Source: Phoronis australis (lineage: Eukaryota > Phoronida > Phoronidae). From it: a stretch of 64,000 nucleotides of DNA. Position 1 is the stretch's first letter. The number at the start of each line of letters is the position of its first letter. Positions 37,568-46,800 of this stretch are shown piece by piece. The notes under the pieces were generated by a model. That model was not told the DNA's origin. It saw only the letters and a list, made by a program, of their open reading frames with translations, and made no database searches. The DNA is taken from assembly GCA_002633005.1 (NCBI GenBank), contig NMRA01000501.1, forward strand, positions 150,550 to 214,549. The letters are read 5' to 3'. Made by a program: the position numbers and the translations under genes.

Positions 37568-38467
37568 TATTATCGCAAGCTCCGCCTCCTTGCGAATTGT
37601 CGACAAACAAACAATAAGTTTTAACCGACAACGTTTTGTTTGCCGGGTAAAATGGCGGCTTAGAAACGAAAGTGTGTCAAGAATGCTGCGTTCTGATTGG
37701 CCAGTTAATCCGTCATTCAACTTCCTGGCGATAGGCCAATTTTGGGCCTTAATCACAAATACTTGCTCAAGGACCATCCTGCCGTCTGTACACCAGCCCA
37801 CGATTTTTGCTTTGTTATTTAAATTGCTTATACACTGTATCTGCTTCTAGTGAACGATGACCGCAAACCGAGATTTCGCATGCGTTTCCCAAAGAAAAAA
37901 CATAACAGTGGGATAATGAATTGATAACTTAACTTGTTTATCTAAAAAGGCGTTTTGGGACACTATACCTACCTGTCAATCATCGGTGAAATATGAAACA
38001 AATTCGTTATGAAATCACCATTTTAAAGATAAATCTAAATACACTGAAGGAAACCCAAAACGTCATTTTTTTGAAGACTAGCCGATCTTTTGACCTTAAG
38101 CGCAAGTACATACATAAAGTATTTGTTAGGAAATAAATAAAACTTCATGATTTGTGTTTTTATTAGGAGTACGGTCATGTGCTATTTTTGTCTAACGGTT
38201 AATCGTCCATATGTTTCAGAGGAGAAAGACACCGTACTGGCATTACAGATTGCTACCGGCATTGTCGCTGGTCTCGTGGTTACGTTCACAATAGCGACCA
38301 TCGTCATGTACCATCGGAAGTTGTCTACGCATTCGGAGATTAAGTTTGAGACCAATTCGGCTGAGGCAATAGATTCGAGATACTCCATCAAAAGTGCCAC
38401 CGATCAGTTGGTGAAAAAACGGCCAGAGAAGTCGTCTAGTGTTACCAAGAGACCAGTTTCCGATTGA
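13336..38467 (+). CDS. Kringle / six thrombospondin type-1 repeat / single-pass membrane protein (gene span, nine exons seen, 5' end missing)
   Basis: The nine exons (listed separately) join in one frame: 13336-13523, 18079-18259, 19425-19595, 20162-20338, 23069-23242, 25745-25906, 26441-26608, 35836-36042 and 38220-38467. Together they give about 557 residues: kringle, six TSP1 repeats, one transmembrane helix and a ~50-residue tail ending in a TGA. Every junction has AG/GT splice sites and matching phases. The layout implies a type I surface protein with its adhesive modules outside the cell. TSP1 and kringle domains commonly bind glycans, matrix or growth factors; the ligand here is unknown. 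I do not recognise a named orthologue. It differs from ROR receptors, which have Ig, frizzled-type cysteine-rich domain, kringle and kinase, and from coral coadhesin-like proteins, in which I know of no kringle. The first exon seen starts in phase 1, so at least one upstream exon is missing. A canonical AATAAA lies at 38902. Confidence 0.85.
15707..17126 (-). pseudogene. hAT-family (ZMYM/DUF4371-like) transposase pseudogene
   Basis: It lies antisense inside the kringle intron. In order on the - strand: KTRWTEGHEFLEMSHALFEY (about 17126-17040), an open segment to SRQSRHHKHRANVPAETP (about 16640), YRRTVGIPFLDKV then LTTRLSKDD (about 16370-16300), and the C-terminal dimerisation region CEAERR...VKTHL then ATMSEERLDELSLMALHYE, stopping at 15707. 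This order is typical of hAT transposases and the ZMYM1-like proteins derived from them. Lesions seen: TAA at 16372-16374, TAG at 16330-16332 and a frameshift near 15860. Between about 16640 and 16380 there is either an intron (donor CCCAG/GTAATA) or decayed sequence. Upstream of 17126 the match fades; the N-terminus and any terminal repeats were not found. Confidence 0.75.
18079..18259 (+). CDS. Kringle exon 2 (C-terminal half of the domain)
   Basis: The acceptor TTTGTAG is followed by VQNYCRN, QPWCYI, then RWQYCYVPKC, supplying kringle cysteines three to six. Together with the previous exon this completes the six-cysteine set. It enters in phase 0 and leaves in phase 1 at GG/GTAAGA. Between WCY and RWQYC there are about 30 residues where a standard kringle has about six, so this copy carries a ~24-residue loop insertion containing an N-glycosylation sequon (NVT). 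Confidence 0.88.
18706..19150. repeat. Dispersed repeat, copy 1 of 2
   Basis: It matches 60943-61340 in the same orientation with roughly 75-80% identity by eye. Shared blocks include CCGGTTCAGATCAAA, GTGAAAAGCACA, AATTCTGCT and AACCAAACCACCAGGCA. No coding capacity or terminal repeat is evident. It lies in the intron between the kringle and TSP1 repeat 1. Confidence 0.65.
19425..19595 (+). CDS. Thrombospondin type-1 repeat 1 exon
   Basis: Frame with six cysteines: NWSPW, CSLTCGNG, RTCSNPAP, GGQCE, EVCHE, RNCP. It carries WxxW, a C-mannosylation site in TSP1 repeats, and CxxTCG, the POFUT2 O-fucosylation consensus. It is bounded by a CCAG acceptor and an A/GTATGT donor, 57 codons long, phase 1 in and phase 1 out. 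No ATG-initiated frame of useful length shows it; it was found by reading the repeat motif between splice sites. Confidence 0.85.
20162..20338 (+). CDS. Thrombospondin type-1 repeat 2 exon
   Basis: Acceptor TTTTTCGCAG, then KWTEW, CTKTCGGG, RSCTNPPPQYGG, and the last three cysteines ending in LPCPG. All six cysteines, WxxW and the CxxTCG O-fucosylation motif are present. It ends at GG/GTGAGT, 59 codons, phase 1-1. The CTNPPPQYGG stretch is typical of metazoan group 1 TSP1 repeats. Confidence 0.92.
21663..21877. other. Assembly gap (215 N)
   Basis: A run of N. The left flank is one end of a GGGGGCTCG-family element, which probably caused the gap. It lies in the intron between TSP1 repeats 2 and 3, so a missing exon here cannot be excluded, although the flanking phases already match. 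Confidence 0.95.
23069..23242 (+). CDS. Thrombospondin type-1 repeat 3 exon
   Basis: Acceptor GCTTTCAG, then FWGEW, CSHSCGF, RQCDNPRP and the last three cysteines ending in QFCP. Six cysteines, WxxW and CxxSCG are present. The glycine loop reads CGFKGVRRRER, slightly altered and unusually basic, which could favour heparin-like ligands (inference). It ends at A/GTATGT, 58 codons, phase 1-1. Confidence 0.92.
24049..24300. repeat. GGGGGCTCG-family element, copy 1
   Basis: It starts GCCGCACCCAGCC and contains GGAATTTTGGTAGTTCCTGCC, GACTTTTGTCTCGTTTTCTAC and TTTCTCTGAG, then ends in a C-rich segment. Copies 32954-33175 and 60099-60374 share the same order of blocks. It is non-coding and lies in the intron between TSP1 repeats 3 and 4. 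Confidence 0.6.
25745..25906 (+). CDS. Thrombospondin type-1 repeat 4 exon
   Basis: Acceptor ATGTTTCAG, then IWSTW, CSASCGQG, RICTAPMYGGRPC and a last pair of cysteines ending in IPCPG. Six cysteines, WxxW and CxxSCG are present. The donor is G/GTATGT. At 54 codons this is the shortest of the six repeats; phase 1-1. Confidence 0.92.
26441..26608 (+). CDS. Thrombospondin type-1 repeat 5 exon
   Basis: Acceptor TTGTTAATAG, then GWSPW, CSATCGVG, RSCTYPLPQFNGKPC and the last cysteines ending in DPCPG. Six cysteines, WxxW and CxxTCG are present. The donor GTTTGT is weaker than its neighbours. It has 56 codons, phase 1-1. A 9.2-kb intron filled with mobile elements follows. Confidence 0.92.
27364..27771 (-). 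repeat. Repeat-borne reading frame shared with 59470-59775
   Basis: The complement encodes about 135 codons, including REKNRRRVEQLTELFRKVKL, VLILTEINKYLR and FCFSGRELLL. The nucleotide sequence aligns with the + strand at 59470-59775, where the frame is broken. The blocks GAGAAAAATC(A/G)ACGAAGAG and TTTCAGTGGCAGA are common to both. An open frame upstream, starting MAASVSKRHR (27922), may be its N-terminal part. No family is recognised; a mobile-element protein is the likeliest reading. Confidence 0.4.
28146..29146. mobile_element. 1.0-kb MITE with embedded tRNA-like segment, copy 1
   Basis: It begins CAGAGGCGGATCTAGGATAT and ends AAATCCGCCTATG. Flanks TAATG and GAATG are a probable eroded 5-base target duplication. 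In the middle (about 28400-28462), read on the complement, GGAGGCGTAGTGGTAAAGCA and GTGAGTTCGAGTC look like Pol III A and B boxes. No protein is encoded. It lies in the intron between TSP1 repeats 5 and 6. Confidence 0.75.
29389..29631 (+). pseudogene. Penelope-like / GIY-YIG-type retroelement C-terminal fragment
   Basis: An open frame of about 80 codons ends GHTFETGNVRLL, then EESIWFDRLVKEAAL and SLNRHG. The H-x-F...V-x-L-L...E...W-F-x-R...V-K-E-A...L-N-R-x-G pattern is the terminal part of the GIY-YIG endonuclease region of Penelope-like retroelements. No reverse transcriptase is recognisable in the adjoining sequence, so this is a 5'-truncated fragment. It lies in the large intron between TSP1 repeats 5 and 6. 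Confidence 0.45.
30140..30360 (+). repeat. Degenerate minisatellite (GAAGGTTCACAANTCC type)
   Basis: Variants of GAAGGTTCACAANTCC recur at irregular spacing: CGAAGGTTTACAATTCC, CCGAAGGTTCACAAGTTCG, GCCGAAGGCTCACAACTCCG and GAACGTTCACAAG. The open frames over it are a by-product of the repeat. Confidence 0.5.
30744..30950 (+). repeat. tRNA-derived SINE, copy 2
   Basis: The head GGAGGCAGTGCGGCCTGATT then GTGGGTTCGAGTCCCAC carries a good B box (GGTTCGAGTCC) and a plausible A-box region. The tail, with CCTTGAACCAGGTTTCTAGC and GAGCCCACATGCG, is shared with the copy at 8030-8236. It is not a working tRNA gene, since no acceptor stem closes around it. It lies in the intron between TSP1 repeats 5 and 6. 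Confidence 0.7.
32954..33175. repeat. GGGGGCTCG-family element, copy 2
   Basis: It begins CATGCACGCACCAAGCCTAA, followed by GGGGGGCTCGAG, GAATTTTGGTAGTTCCTACC and TTTCTCTGAGGC, and ends GAGCCCCGCACCCCTGGATG. It is non-coding, in the intron between TSP1 repeats 5 and 6. Confidence 0.6.
33649..34600. repeat. Foldback element, about 273-bp arms
   Basis: The left arm (about 33649-33922) and right arm (about 34326-34600) are inverted copies. They share GGCAATGACC, CTAAAACATCAAAGTCACGTT, GATGTGTTTAATTCCTTCCAAC and GCAGTCCCTATTTCAGTTCC. A 400-base spacer separates them. Identity is about 85-90% by eye. It is non-coding, in the intron between TSP1 repeats 5 and 6. Confidence 0.75.
35836..36042 (+). 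CDS. Thrombospondin type-1 repeat 6 exon with juxtamembrane linker
   Basis: Acceptor TTCTTTCTGTAG, then GWTAW, CDAKCGSG, RNCTHPLPRNGGQKC and the last cysteines, ending IKCK. Six cysteines and WxxW are kept, but CDAKCG has lysine where the O-fucosylation consensus needs Ser or Thr. After the repeat about ten more residues (VLAVHNEVSSG) run to a G/GTATGA donor in phase 1, giving 69 codons. They form the stalk between the last repeat and the membrane helix. Confidence 0.9.
37533..37573 (+). repeat. (ATT)n microsatellite
   Basis: About 13 consecutive ATT units with one change (ACT) lie in the intron between TSP1 repeat 6 and the transmembrane exon. Confidence 0.9.
38220..38467 (+). CDS. Transmembrane and cytoplasmic tail exon, with stop codon
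   Basis: Acceptor ATGTTTCAG in phase 1. After EEKDT comes a hydrophobic span of about 25 residues (VLALQIATGIVAGLVV then TFTIATIVMY), stopped by HRK, which fits a type I membrane helix with a positive inside flank. The tail of about 50 residues is rich in Ser, Thr and Lys and ends RPVSD, then TGA at 38465-38467. It contains one tyrosine (SRYSIK) and no kinase or recognised adaptor domain. Confidence 0.88.
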
Positions 38468-38901
38468 CTTAATATGTTCCCTAATGAAGAAAAAATGTTG
38501 GCTTCCGCATGACTGCCGTTTTGTTTGTTCGAACTACATGGTGAAGGCTACTCGCGTTTGCTTCATCGAAAGTTTTGAAAAGGATATTTCCGGACCATTT
38601 TTAAGTTGCTTTAAAGACCTAGACGAGGAAGTGAAGAACTATACTAATTACTTCTGACAACATGTCTTTGTCAACCCTAACAAAAACAGAGTGTGAAAAC
38701 CACTGCAACACCACGAACACAAAAGGAAACCTGAATTGTAACGGCCTGGTGAATCTGCGAGAGCAATCGACACAATTATAAATAGCGTCAAATAGTCTTT
38801 ATATTGCGTGGTGTAGTGACGGCCAAACATGTTGAGTCTTTTTCTTCTGTAACCTGCATCATTGAATTCTGATAAATAGAGTACATGTTAATGTGTCTAA
38901 A

Positions 38902-38907
38902 AATAAA
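38902..38907 (+). terminator. Poly(A) signal AATAAA of the kringle/TSP1 gene
   Basis: This canonical AATAAA lies 435 bases after the TGA stop of the transmembrane exon, on the same strand. It suggests a short 3' untranslated region. No transcript evidence is available here. Confidence 0.5.
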
Positions 38908-40161
38908 TTGATTCAAGTTTTTACATTCAAGCAAGTATTGTGAGAAATTGGTGATGTTTCAGTTCACTTTTGTATCATTTTATCCACAACAGCAATTTCC
39001 AACAAATGATTTCGCCAAACTGAAACGACCATCCTTTCTATTACAGCCTGAGTGTAAACTCTACATGACACAAATTTTTATACCTTACTTTGCAACTGAT
39101 GCCAGGCCCATGGAATTAAAATTTATGACAACATAACCTACTGTGTAAAACACGTGTTGTGGGACTCAGTTTAATTCAACAAAACAAGTTTTCAACAAAT
39201 ATCATTCACATGAAAATCAGAAGAATGGGACTAAACAATCCAGCCTATGGCAAACATGTATACTCAGAAATAAAGCTAACGAACGTGCTACGCTACTAGT
39301 GATCCTGGCGGCAAAAAGAAGACCCAAGTCCTTCATTGGAGTTAATTACTGGTGAATCTACAAATGCTATGAATCAAGAAATTTCCTGATCATAAGTTTA
39401 CAGCGACAATAGACGGTTCCAATAGGCACTGGGACTGGGTTTGGGTGTCCACTTGCCAGTGGGGTAACTGAGTGCAACTTGAAGCCCTCAATTGTTCACC
39501 CGCTGGAGGAAACATTTTCCACCGGTGCAGAAAGTACGATGCGAACAGCTGTGTGGAAAAAATCTCACCATTGCTGAGCATTTTTTGTTCCGTACATCTA
39601 TAGCACAGCTGTGGGTACACAATGACGTACAATTTGGCAGTCTTCACAAGCTGAGCACTATAGCTGAAATGGTCACATGATTTTGTGTACATAATCTTGT
39701 TTAGTTTGAAGATGCCATGTCATTTTAGCTTAGCCTAGATAGACAAGACACATGACAAGATGTACTGAAGCCATCTCTAGTAGTGGAGTAAATATTTTGT
39801 TTTTTTCTGAACTAGGTTTACCCATGTGACACTCGTCTATTCATAACTGTGGACAGGCGATAGATTGGCTTCGGATTACCCCTAAGTAAGGTTTTTCCAC
39901 ATATTCCGTGCTACCCAAACGAGAGAACTCCACTCAAAAATAAGCTGGGAACATTGCTTGAAATTTGAAAATTTACTCGAAGTGTGGGTGCCACAAGATT
40001 TGTCAATTTTCAAGGGAATCTGTCATAAGTAGTCTCGGGCTCCATTGCATGAATTTTTTTCAAACAAATGTGGAGAACCATTAAAGCATTTGCTGGTAAA
40101 GGCATAGAAGTTAGCGCTATTCGAGGACTTAGGAGGGTAAAGCTAATGGGGAACTTGAAAC
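38908..40161. other. Intergenic stretch between two converging 3' ends
   Basis: This region separates the poly(A) signals of the two genes. It is AT-rich. I see no open frame with domain signatures and no repeat shared with the rest of the window. Confidence 0.5.
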
Positions 40162-40298
40162 TTTATTTCTCCGCTAGGGTCGCTAGAACGCGGATTGTTG
40201 TGGTGACCAGGCACCCGCGGTCTTAGCGATCCTAGCGGTAAGAATAGGTGTGCAGCTCCCGCATTGTTACATGTATAAACCAAAAGTGGAGGTCTTAA

Positions 40299-40304
40299 TT
40301 TATT
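40299..40304 (-). terminator. Candidate poly(A) signal AATAAA of the PAN/FN3/fibrinogen-like gene
   Basis: The complement reads AATAAA 333 bases downstream of the stop codon. A second AATAAA lies at 40162-40167, a further 130 bases on. Either could serve; the sequence alone does not decide. Confidence 0.4.
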
Positions 40305-40636
40305 CCCGTTGGAACGGAGTCACTTTGAGATACACAATCAAATGAATTCTGACTTAATTTTCTTTTGCATTTATCTAGTAATAAATTGAGCTACTTGGTC
40401 TTGTTAAGAAATGGCCCTGCTTGTTACATACATCGGAAAATATGTCAATCCACTAGCTTCTGGTCGGGATTGAGTTCTCGCGATGGCGGTCCACACATGC
40501 AGCATTCGTCATCTCCTTGACCTTTACAACTCTTGTTAACTAGGTAGTGGGAAAACAACTCAAAGTTTGACGTCACTTCATCTGTCTGATTTGATTGCTC
40601 TCTTGCATAACAATGATTCACCCGCGAATGCACATC

Positions 40637-40800
40637 TCAGTTGCTGCAAACCAGAGGACCAAGTGTTATTTCTGTAACTTCGCCAGCGCCATCTATATCA
40701 CCCTGGTAAAATTTAACCATTGGCAGGTCTTCTTTTGTAGTTATGTCCCCTTCATCAACATTCCACTCCTGTGAATTAACGTCGCAATTACACGTAACCC
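40637..40800 (-). CDS. Exon 6: end of the fibrinogen-like domain and stop codon
   Basis: Acceptor TTGCATTACAG. The frame gives VTCNCDVNSQEWNVDEG, EDLPMVKFYQGD and LGPLVC, ending SN and a TGA (complement of 40637-40639). The CNCD...EW...D-x-G and LPV...LGPLxC pattern is the typical end of the CNTNAP-type domain. No laminin G domain or membrane segment follows, so the protein ends with this domain. Confidence 0.9.
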
Positions 40801-43800
40801 CTGTAATGCAAAAGGTGAGTATTGAAAGCTTTCCACGTAAGCTGTTAAAGGTGGACGTTTTGAAAACATACACAATATATACTGTTAAATCAACGTCTTC
40901 ATATGGTCTTGGCATATTTCTCAGCATAACCACTGTCATAGCAGTGTCATTACATAAGGACACCAACTGTGCTGGGCTAGTTGCTTACATCACATAGCCC
41001 AGTATACTATATGTGCAAGTAAGTATATACGGGCATGCACTAGAAGCCTTCGTACAAAAATTTGTCGTAATAACGCCATAACGTGGCGTCGTCTTTTGGT
41101 GAACCCTACTTTGCCTGTTCAGTCTCCAGAAATGTACTTGTAAGTGGGTTATATTTCATCGGCTCGTCGTGTAATCTATCAGATCATTACTCGGTGGCAA
41201 CGGTACCGGGTTGGCTCCGCAGAACTTTTATACCAACATTTAAACACAGCCATTTGAAGCGTGACATGGCGCGTGTGCTTTGTACCACGAAATTTGTTCT
41301 CTGTACCAATTCAAGGGTGCTCTACAGAGTTTCTTCGGCATGCAGACACAGTATCTTAGACACGTAACCAGTCTGTATAGAACTATTTGCAGACACGTTC
41401 TAGAAAGTGGTAATCTCAACGGTTGCTCTTTAAAGGATACATATCCTGGATACTTATGTGTACTTCCGTAAGTACTAAAATCACGGAACAGGATGGCACG
41501 ACAGCACTTAGTCTCTGCCGTCACTACGAAATAGACAAAAATCGCATGCGACCGTTACGGAACAGCCCACCCTTGGACGCATTGACCAAACCCGACTGAA
41601 TTACCTTTCGAATTCATTTTCTACCGCAACGAAACACCGATAGGGGAGGGGCGCAATCATGGTGCGTGATTCGGTGTAACCTGAATCCTAACTGGTGTAT
41701 TAGCTGTAAGTACATAAGACAGGAAGGTTCCATTAAATACCCACCTGTGTTACAAGTCCCAAGTTTGTTGCACCAGCAGCCTTCCGTAGCCGAGTCCGCC
41801 CAATAGTTTCGCTGAACGTTGCTTCTCCCAAACCAGTAGGAGTACCTGGTGTTACTGTGAAACGTCACCGCGCCGCTACAGCGCCTCTTCAAGCTCTGTG
41901 AGCACTGGGCAGCTGCGTTAGCAACTAAAGCAATTTGATCCATAGTGGCATCATAACTGACAGTAAAGGCCAGTCCCGGGTTACTAGGTCCGTTGGCCAG
42001 CGTGATCAGGTCCTCCTGAAACAAGGATGTGAGTAGATATCATGTTCTTTACAAACTCCGTGAAGCAGTTTTATAAAACCAATAGCTTATCATTGTCGAA
42101 GCTTACAGTGTTTTGGTTTTTTGTAATGTAGATTACAAATGCTTTCAATCTATTTTCCAACTCTAAATATTTCATTCCCATATCTCTGATTCGCGTATTT
42201 AATGGAAATACTTCAGGTTCAACAGCAGTGCAACCCGCAGGAGCTCTCCCACTAAGCAAGTCCAGATGCCCGGATGCAATACTCTACCGTCTGAGGTCGC
42301 TTCATTGCTCCCACGTAGTTGTAGTAACTTTAATAAGCAAGGCCCAGTTGCATAAAAGTTACACGCTGTATAACAACAATGACATTATCACGTGCCACGT
42401 TGTTATTGTTGAACAATGCATATGACGTCATGCAACAATCAAACTTATCCAAGTTTTATGCAACTTAGCCCTGGTTCATAAGACGCCATGTATATTTTGG
42501 GATACAACATATCATTTTACCTGCGTAAATAGGATTTTGGTTTTACTTTTTTGTTGTAAAAATTGGGTTGAATTTCAATATCTTAAATGTAAAACATGAT
42601 CAGAGGGTTTGTAATGACGTGTTTTATTCAGCAAGCATTGTCTGAGACAAAGCGGTCACCTCTGGGCGAAGCGAGTGTGCACTCGGGCAGGAACCGCGCG
42701 AGGAAAACAGGAAATCATAAAATCGCAGTTTTGAAACATTGCATGAGCATACTGTAGCAAAGTCCGTTGTCAAATTGATTATTAGTTCAATACAGATATT
42801 ACGATTAGTATTTTTGTTACGGCAATTATAGCATAATTTGCCAAGGTACTGAAACGGCAGCCCACTGTTACTAAAAATGAATTTAACTAAAATTAGTAAA
42901 ACGCAAACATCTTCGCTCGCATCAAATACATGTAAACAAAAGTTGTTGAACTTGAGGCTATGTTGAAGAGTTTATAATCTCCGTCCGTTTCGCTGAGGCG
43001 GTTCGATGGGCAGGTTCGCTGTGGACGGCGAAATGGCTACAGGCTTGTTTCTCCTGCGGTCAACAGGAGTGCATTCCGTAAACCTAGCTTCTGGCGAGAA
43101 AAGCAAGGACTTGCAAGACTTCGCGGGTATTGCAAGCGAAGGACGTGATAGCACTGGCTTTCTTTACCGATAATCTTGCGATTACGAAACAACCAACTAG
43201 TTCTTGAGGATGTAGACCCACCTGGCCCAACGATATTTCGACGGACGGTTGCGCAATTATTTTAAAATGAGAGATCGAAAGTCGACAAATTCCCCATTAT
43301 CGGTAGCAGCAGAGCATGAGGGTGGTCTATTGCTGTATGCTGGACTACACAAAAATAAACATTAAAATTATGGCGCTGGAGATCAGTCATTCACATGTTT
43401 ATTTTAAGGTCGTCCTCCGTACCTCAACGTTCACCTTGTCGATTAGCGTAAATCGATTACACAAGTCGTTCCAGACACAACACAACCAAAAAACACATCG
43501 ATAGAAAAATCTATGGTGGCTGCCACGTTCGAAGTTTTCGAAACTACGCCTCGCTAAACAAACCACGAATTTGCACTTTTAAATGCAAAGACTAGTTAAA
43601 TTAGGAATGTGTCTATATCATAGATACTACTTTAGTAAAAAATGCCCAAATGTAGCATTAAGAAATGCTTAACAGCGAATACACACTGCATTTACGTAAT
43701 TTACCCGCTAGTTTGCTGTGTTTATCTTTGACGCTACGCTCCCGCAACCTGTCTATATTATTAGACAACGGTGCCAGTGGGCGATGCGTACGTGATTCAC

Positions 43801-46800
43801 AACAAAACCTGTTATTGATGAAATCGTCTAATGTCAAGGTAACGAGGTTCAGGTGCAAAATGAGAACTGGATTGCGTGCTTCCGACATCTCTTATACAGC
43901 CTGATAAGTAAGCCATTCCCGTAGAAATTATTTGAGAGTAATTTCCAAGAGTAAACTACATTTGGAGTATTTAGAGCACGAACATAATGTTCGCCATCTT
44001 GTTAATCCACCTGGCAATAAGATCCGAAATGCCATTCACTTTGTTTGAACAAACTTAGAGTTGATAAATTTTAAACATGGCTGTTGCTTTCTGTTGCGTT
44101 AAATTAAAAAGTATCACTGAATGTGAGATACACATACGTATGAATTCGCGCAATGTTACGAATGGTCTCGCGGAACTTTTCATGAAACGAAACCCATCAC
44201 TCTAAGTTCTTAGAGTTACTGAGTTAACGCACCGCAAGTACAGGTGTACAATGCTTAATGTTTTACCTTGTCGTGGTGGAAGATAGCATTGGGCGGAGAC
44301 TTTGACAAGTCGCAGTAGACAGTGAATGAGTCGACACCGTTGTTAGTTCCATCAGGATCAATGACATAGTTTCCGCTGTCAAGGAAACCGCCATTCTTGT
44401 AGCCGGAACAAGATGTAGGATCTATCGAAAGAAGCGACAACTAAATGAATTATATTCCTTTACCGCAGTGTCAGCACAAAAAACACGCACACTGGGTATT
44501 ATAGTTAACTAATAAAACAGGATTGGTCTGCGTGGCGTGAATTCGCACCTGCAAGGTGCATCACTTCAGTACACGTAAAACGTTGTCTTCACACAGGACT
44601 TACACGAGGTTGTGACGGTGACTTCTGAATAAGACTCGTTTACGCCATACGGTCTCGAATTAGAAGCAGTTACCCGGATGACGTAGTTGGTTCCCGCTTG
44701 CAAATTTGATATGCTGTCCTCTTCCATCACTCCTACGCCTTCGTCATACAATTCGTCCTCAAGTAGCCTGAAAATATTAGAACTACGAATGTATTTATTT
44801 ATGACAATATTTTTGCTGATGCGGTGGTTCGACTTCAGTTTGATAAGACGTGATTGAGATGTTTTTTGTAAGATAAAGTAATAATGTACAAAATTAATTG
44901 TATGATAGGTATATAAACTATTTTTTCTAACTTAACAAAGATGGGTGACAGAAACCGCCATGAACATGCACGAAATGGAGACTCTAAAATGTACCGGCAA
45001 ACTTTTGACAATATTCGTAAAATACACGTAGAACCAACGGTTATTACTGCTTTGTTCAATCACATGGGAGACGCACTGAATGTTTTTGTTTACTTGTTCA
45101 AAATGATGGACGAAACCGAGCATTGATAAAAAATTAGCAATTGGATCAATCGAAAGACTCTTTAGTCGTCTCAGAACACGGATGAACATGTGTGTATAAC
45201 ATGTTCTCTAGCCTATTCGGATGTTTAATGATGGCATGCCATGGCAGTAGATTTTTGACCGAGAAATAAGAATACACATGCCGTCACACTGGGTCTAAAA
45301 CGTCATAATGACGTCAAAATGACGTCATGCTAAACATTCCTATTGCCTTTGTACGGATACCATACACTAATGCATGCACATCGCAGAATGTAGGGGTGCG
45401 CTCCGCAAACAAAAACAGATAGCTCTAATCTATCTCATAATTCAACATTCCCCGTAGCCGACCAATCACTGCTGGGGTTTCGATTTTGTGTACTCGCGTA
45501 AGGTCCGAACGCACTCGCGAAACGCTTGGGAGTTTCACTTGCCACGAGATTTTACGTGCGTTTGCTTTTCTGAGTCTTTGGAACACATTATAGATATACA
45601 TGTATGGGAAATAGTCATTTATATGTCATGACCTAAGTACAATCCATAGCCCAGTGAAAACGCGCGAACAGTGTCCAAAACGAAGCTCAGTAAATAGGTT
45701 CATTTGGCAGTGAGGAAACTTATGTCTTGTTTCACACTGAAGTACTGGGGAGCGCATCTTTCTGAAAACACATTTCCGCACGAATGTACATGTGCTTTAT
45801 ACGTGAACTATACATTCTACTTTGGATTCTTACGTGAAAGAATCTTCCGTTTCCTTTTTGTACTCAATCCTGAACGTCTGGTTAAATCCTCCGTTCCAAG
45901 AGGCATTCCACCGGAACGAGATTGTGGAACCTGTTTCGGCCATGACTTCAAGAGAGGGTGCTATTGGTGGACCTGAAATATACAACCCAAATCCTCACCT
46001 TCAGTTTTTTATAACTGAATTACAATAGGTGCAGGAGTACTAAAAGGTAATCCTGTTACGACTAAGAGGGATGTGAAGCAAAGTATGAAAGGAATTTTCT
46101 GAGGTGTTCGTGTGTTTAAATTTATTTGACTGGGTCCAAAACGTCAAAAATTACGTCACACTAAACAAACCAATTGTAATCATATTTGATGACGTATTGG
46201 GGACTACATGTACACACAACAAAAAGCAACAAAATTCCTGCTTTCACATGTTCACATATACTCGCCCGTGAAAAAAATGCTTAATAAAGCAGCCAACTTT
46301 ATTGCGACGGTATCGACATAGTGCAATCAATGTCATGATATAGCTGATACAAAAATCTGTTTGAATTGAAAAGTGTGTATGTCGAGGTCTACAGCCGAAA
46401 CAAGAAAGAGAAATCCATTTTCCAAAGTAAATACGAGCAAAAATGCTAAATGATGTCATTGGCCAGCTAGTGCCATTGACGGATCGAACCATTTCCGTTA
46501 CAAACTCACGAGGCCGATCGCCTGCCTCGTTATTGTCAATACTAATTTACAGTGGAATACAATTCGTTCTGGCTTCAGATTTACATAAATAATTGATTGC
46601 ATTATAAGCCCAATCACATGCGAATAAAAACCATAAGAAACTAGTGACTAAGCCAGCAGCAGCCATGTTGGTCTATTGTTTCAACAGTAGCTTCTGTATG
46701 CAAATAAAGCCCTGGAGGAACTCGATTGTATTTTTGACGGACAAGCGCCCGTGTAGAGAGTGAAATTGAAAAAAAAGACACGTCTGTAGGGAACTTCCGT

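Noticed and set aside
43008-43172. Short + frame starting MGRFAVDGEMATG
   Set aside because: 55 residues with no recognised family, splice context or repeat partner.
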